A stretch of DNA of 64,000 nt from Brevundimonas lenta (GTDB taxonomy: Bacteria; Pseudomonadota; Alphaproteobacteria; Caulobacterales; Caulobacteraceae). Below, one piece after another: positions 61,533 through 64,000 of this stretch. A program made the translations under genes and the position numbers. The stretch covers positions 558,001 through 622,000 of the forward strand of contig NZ_JACIDM010000001.1 of the NCBI RefSeq assembly GCF_014196335.1. Direction: 5' to 3'. Numbering within the stretch: position 1 is the first letter of the stretch; the number at the start of each line of letters is the position of its first letter. The notes under the pieces were generated by a model. It was not told the DNA's origin. It saw only the letters and a list, made by a program, of their open reading frames with translations, and did no database searches.

Positions 61533-61748
61533 CTAGTAGGTCCGCTGCGGCACGCCCAGCAGGGTCCCCAGGTGGACCAGCAGGATGAACAGAACCGCGC
61601 CCGCCATCACCATGATGAACCGCCACGGCGCCATGCGGACGCCCTTCGACGGATCCCACGGCCGCGCGCCCCTCCAGCCCGCGAATACGGCGACCGTCAG
61701 GGCGATGGCGATCAGAATGAGGGTCACGGTCAGGGTCATCGGCGCCAC
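61533..61748 (-). CDS. small membrane protein with two helices
   Basis: This 71-residue protein has helices near residues 6-23 and 44-62, joined by a basic loop (WRGARPWDPSKGVRMAPWRF). The start could be the ATG at 61748 or 61739. It lies upstream of the PNPOx-like gene on the same strand, 81 bp away. No function is apparent. Confidence 0.65.
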   Translation of the reverse strand: MAPMTLTVTLILIAIALTVAVFAGWRGARPWDPSKGVRMAPWRFIMVMAGAVLFILLVHLGTLLGVPQRTY

Positions 61749-61852
61749 GTGGCCCGCGAAGCAGCTCCGCGCAAGGTCCGAGTCCTTGCCGGGAGGTTAA
61801 TCTTCACCGTCCGTTAACTACGTTGGGGCGACATATACGGGGAGTGTTCGGG

Positions 61853-61957
61853 CTTTCCACAGGAAGATGGCGAGACCCCTACATCTTGGGGTTAACCGCG
61901 AGTTTACACCCCTGATCTGGACGCTTAGCGTCTGGCTTGTAGGTCGGGAGGCGAATC
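61853..61957 (+). promoter_or_regulatory. podJ promoter region: DnaA-like box, CtrA-like box, GAnTC site
   Basis: CTTTCCACA at 61853-61861 matches the DnaA box TTWTNCACA except for its first base. TTAA-N7-TTTA at 61892-61906 is one base from the CtrA box. GAATC at 61953-61957 lies one base before the GTG start. In Caulobacter podJ is a DnaA- and GcrA-linked gene. Confidence 0.5.
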
Positions 61958-61958
61958 A

Positions 61959-64000
61959 GTGAGCGCAGCCGCGCCGTGGAGCGTGAAGGGGATAGACCCC
62001 AAGGCTCGCGAGATCGCCAAGGACCTTGCGCGCCGTTCGGGCATGACGCTCGGCGAGTGGCTGAATTCCATGATCATCGAGGACGCCGAGCAGGACGAGG
62101 GCTACACGCCCATGCCCCGCCGCGCCCACGCCGCCGAATCGTTTGAACGCCGCGGGCGCACGCGCCGCCTTGATGACGCCTACGGCTCCGCCGGCGAGGA
62201 TGTCTGGCAACGCCTGAGCGCCTCGGTCGACGCCATCGCCGCCCGGCTGGAAGCCGCGGAGCGCCGCTCGACCATCGCCATCCAGGGCGTCGATCAGGCC
62301 GTCACCGGTCTGGTTCGCCGGCTCGAGACCCAGGATCAGGACGGCCGCTCGTCCGGCCGCCGCATTGACGACATGGCCGAGGAACTGCGCGAGGGCCATC
62401 GCCGCCTGCGCAAATTCGAGCAGGAAGTCGGGCCGAAGACGACCGAGACCTTCGGCAAGGTCGAGGCCGGCCTCGGCGCGCTCGCCGGCCGTCTCTACGA
62501 CATCGAGGAGCGCCAGCGCTCGGGCGTCAACGAACTCCGCCAGCGCATGGACACGGTCGAGAAGCTGGCCGGCCCCGGCGCAGGCGCCGATCTGCTGGCC
62601 CAGGTCGGCTCGCGGCTGGACCAGGCCCAGGCCCGCACTACCGACGCCCTGCGCGGTCTGGAGCGCTCGTTCGCCGGTCTGGATCAACGCCTCCGCGCCG
62701 CGGAAACCCGTGTCGAGCCTGAAGGCGCGCGCGAGGCCGCCCGCTTCGAAAAGTTGGCCGAAACCCTGAGCCGTCAGGTCGACGCCAACCGCACCGAGAT
62801 GATGCGCCGGCTCGACACCGCCGAGTCCGAGAACCGGATGGACCGGATCGAGCGCGCGGTGCTGGCCCTGGGCGAACAGGTCAAGACCTCCGAGACCCGC
62901 TCGGCCAAGGCCGTCGAGGCCATGGGCCGCGAGGTCCTGCGCATCGCCGAGAACCTGAACGGCCGCGTCGGCCGGATCGAGACGGACACCCCCGCGCAGC
63001 TGGAGAAGCTGGGCGAGGCGCTGTCGCGTCGGGTCGAGTCCGACATGGGCCGTTTCGCCCAGGGGCTGGAACAGCGCCTCACCGCCGCCGACGACCGCCA
63101 CGCACTGGCGCTCGAGAAGCTGGGCGGCGAGATCACCCGCATCTCCGACCGTCTCAGCGAGCGCATCGCCCAGTCCGAGCGGCGCTCCGCCCAGGCGCTG
63201 GAAGACATCGGCCGCCGCCTGACCGACAGCTCCAGCCGCATCGAGCAGCGCTACGACCGCGCCTCCGGCGAGCTGGCCGAGCGCATGCGCCTGTCGGAAG
63301 AGCGCACCGCCTCCCTGATCGCCGAGGCGCGCGAGAATATCGAGCGCCGCGCCGAAGCGGCGAAGCCGGCGCCGTCGCCGGTCGCGGACATCCAGCCCGA
63401 CTGGCGCGCCGCCGCCTTCCCGGACGCGGCCTTCCCCGACGCTCCCTTCAGCGGCGCGACTTTCGAGGATCCGGAGTACGCCGAGCAGCAGGCATGGTCG
63501 GCCGAACTGGCCCCGCCCGATCCGGAACCCGCTCCGGCGCCCGCGCCGAAGGCCGCCCAGCCTGAAGTTCTCACCGCGGACGCCGTGTTCGACGCCGTCA
63601 TGCGCGGCCCGCGCACCCTGGCCGAGCCGGTTCCGTCCGTGCCGTTCGGCAGCCGCGAGGCGGTCATGCCCTCGCCGGCCGAGGACCTGGCTCCGTTGCA
63701 ACCCGCGCCGGCCCCGCCGTCGTTCGGACAAGGCTTCGGCGGCGCCGACGTGTCCGACGCCCTGGCCGCCACGGCGCCGGAGGCCTTCGACGCCGGCCCG
63801 GACGATTTCGCCGGCGAGACCGACTTCGTCGATCCGCGCGCGCTCCGCGCCGCCGCCGCCCAGGGCCGGGCCTCGCAGTCGACCCGCCACGCCATCGACG
63901 CCGCCCGCGCCGCCATGAACGAACCCGAGGCGGAGGCTCCGCGCACGGGCTTCGGCCTCAAGCGCGGCGGCAAGTCCCGCCTGCAGGAGCGGCTCGACAA
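61959..64000 (+). CDS. podJ: polar localization factor PodJ (5' part; cut by the window end)
   Basis: The first 680 codons are visible. The N terminus (APWSVKGIDPKAREIAKDLA then RRSGMTLGEWLNSMIIED) is the PodJ signature. A coiled-coil region follows from about 85 to 480, rich in heptads with repeated LGE/RVES and ERR/RI segments. An acidic, proline-rich disordered stretch of about 200 residues comes next. The C-terminal membrane, TPR-like and peptidoglycan-binding parts lie beyond the window. PodJ organises the new pole for pili and holdfast in Caulobacter. The GTG start at 61959 has GGGAGG 8 bases upstream. Confidence 0.9.
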   Translation, partial: MSAAAPWSVKGIDPKAREIAKDLARRSGMTLGEWLNSMIIEDAEQDEGYTPMPRRAHAAESFERRGRTRRLDDAYGSAGEDVWQRLSASVDAIAARLEAAERRSTIAIQGVDQAVTGLVRRLETQDQDGRSSGRRIDDMAEELREGHRRLRKFEQEVGPKTTETFGKVEAGLGALAGRLYDIEERQRSGVNELRQRMDTVEKLAGPGAGADLLAQVGSRLDQAQARTTDALRGLERSFAGLDQRLRAAETRVEPEGAREAARFEKLAETLSRQVDANRTEMMRRLDTAESENRMDRIERAVLALGEQVKTSETRSAKAVEAMGREVLRIAENLNGRVGRIETDTPAQLEKLGEALSRRVESDMGRFAQGLEQRLTAADDRHALALEKLGGEITRISDRLSERIAQSERRSAQALEDIGRRLTDSSSRIEQRYDRASGELAERMRLSEERTASLIAEARENIERRAEAAKPAPSPVADIQPDWRAAAFPDAAFPDAPFSGATFEDPEYAEQQAWSAELAPPDPEPAPAPAPKAAQPEVLTADAVFDAVMRGPRTLAEPVPSVPFGSREAVMPSPAEDLAPLQPAPAPPSFGQGFGGADVSDALAATAPEAFDAGPDDFAGETDFVDPRALRAAAAQGRASQSTRHAIDAARAAMNEPEAEAPRTGFGLKRGGKSRLQERLD

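Noticed and set aside
61956..63890. A 644-codon minus-strand frame opposite podJ
   Set aside because: Leu/Ala/Gly-rich mirror of the podJ coiled-coil; the plus-strand N terminus and ribosome site are decisive for podJ.

Overview
The window is GC-rich alphaproteobacterial chromosome, almost certainly from Caulobacterales (Caulobacter/Brevundimonas type). The main evidence is a gcrA cell-cycle regulator, a podJ polar localization factor, a complete cpa/tad pilus locus with Flp pilins, candidate CtrA boxes (TTAA-N7-TTAA-like), and GAnTC methylation sites at gcrA, podJ and a pilin gene. The genus cannot be fixed from the sequence alone. Coding is dense, on both strands, with many 4-base start/stop overlaps.

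Layout. 1-8.6 kb: the rimP-nusA-ylxR-infB operon (minus strand) with a terminator at each end, then a tyrosine phosphatase, a DUF1993 protein and bioY. 8.6-15.3 kb: housekeeping and accessory genes (cyclase, trmB, metK with a palindromic operator, a LuxR-type regulator in a disturbed reading frame, a phage-tail-collar/GNAT/DUF6916 trio). 15.275-27.041 kb: an 11.8-kb integrative element inserted in the 3' end of tRNA-Thr(CGU), bounded by 47-bp direct repeats. It carries a tyrosine integrase, a P-loop replication-type ATPase, a GAP-family membrane protein, two paralogous unknown proteins with two small membrane proteins, an XRE regulator and a Type III-like restriction-modification pair. 27-35.8 kb: hemCD divergent from tsaD-gpsA, a Rieske protein, a gene-poor repeat stretch, a two-membrane-protein plus winged-helix module, a phosphatase and pabB. 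35.8-47.3 kb: the pilus locus, with two TadE-like proteins and a CpaC-N-like secreted protein on the minus strand, two near-identical pilins, then cpaABCDEF-tadBC on the plus strand. 47.4-64 kb: an SRPBCC protein, transporters, an M20 hydrolase, an unlisted 45-residue membrane peptide, dapE, dCTP deaminase, apaG, gcrA, an ABC-2 permease, an M28 peptidase, argD-argF, a PNPOx-family protein, and the first 680 codons of podJ running off the window.

How the genes work together. The pilus genes form one Tad/Flp machine: a pilin, a prepilin peptidase, a secretin with its periplasmic partners, a localizing ATPase, the motor ATPase and two inner-membrane platform proteins. gcrA and podJ belong to the cell-cycle and polarity circuit that in Caulobacter places such pili at a pole. 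The island is the clearest horizontally acquired piece. Its restriction-modification pair suggests a defence role, and its four unrecognised small genes are the best candidates for something undescribed. Dispersed inverted repeats (8.6, 31.4-31.7 and 59.9 kb) sit between genes, and one has been read into the end of a cyclase gene.
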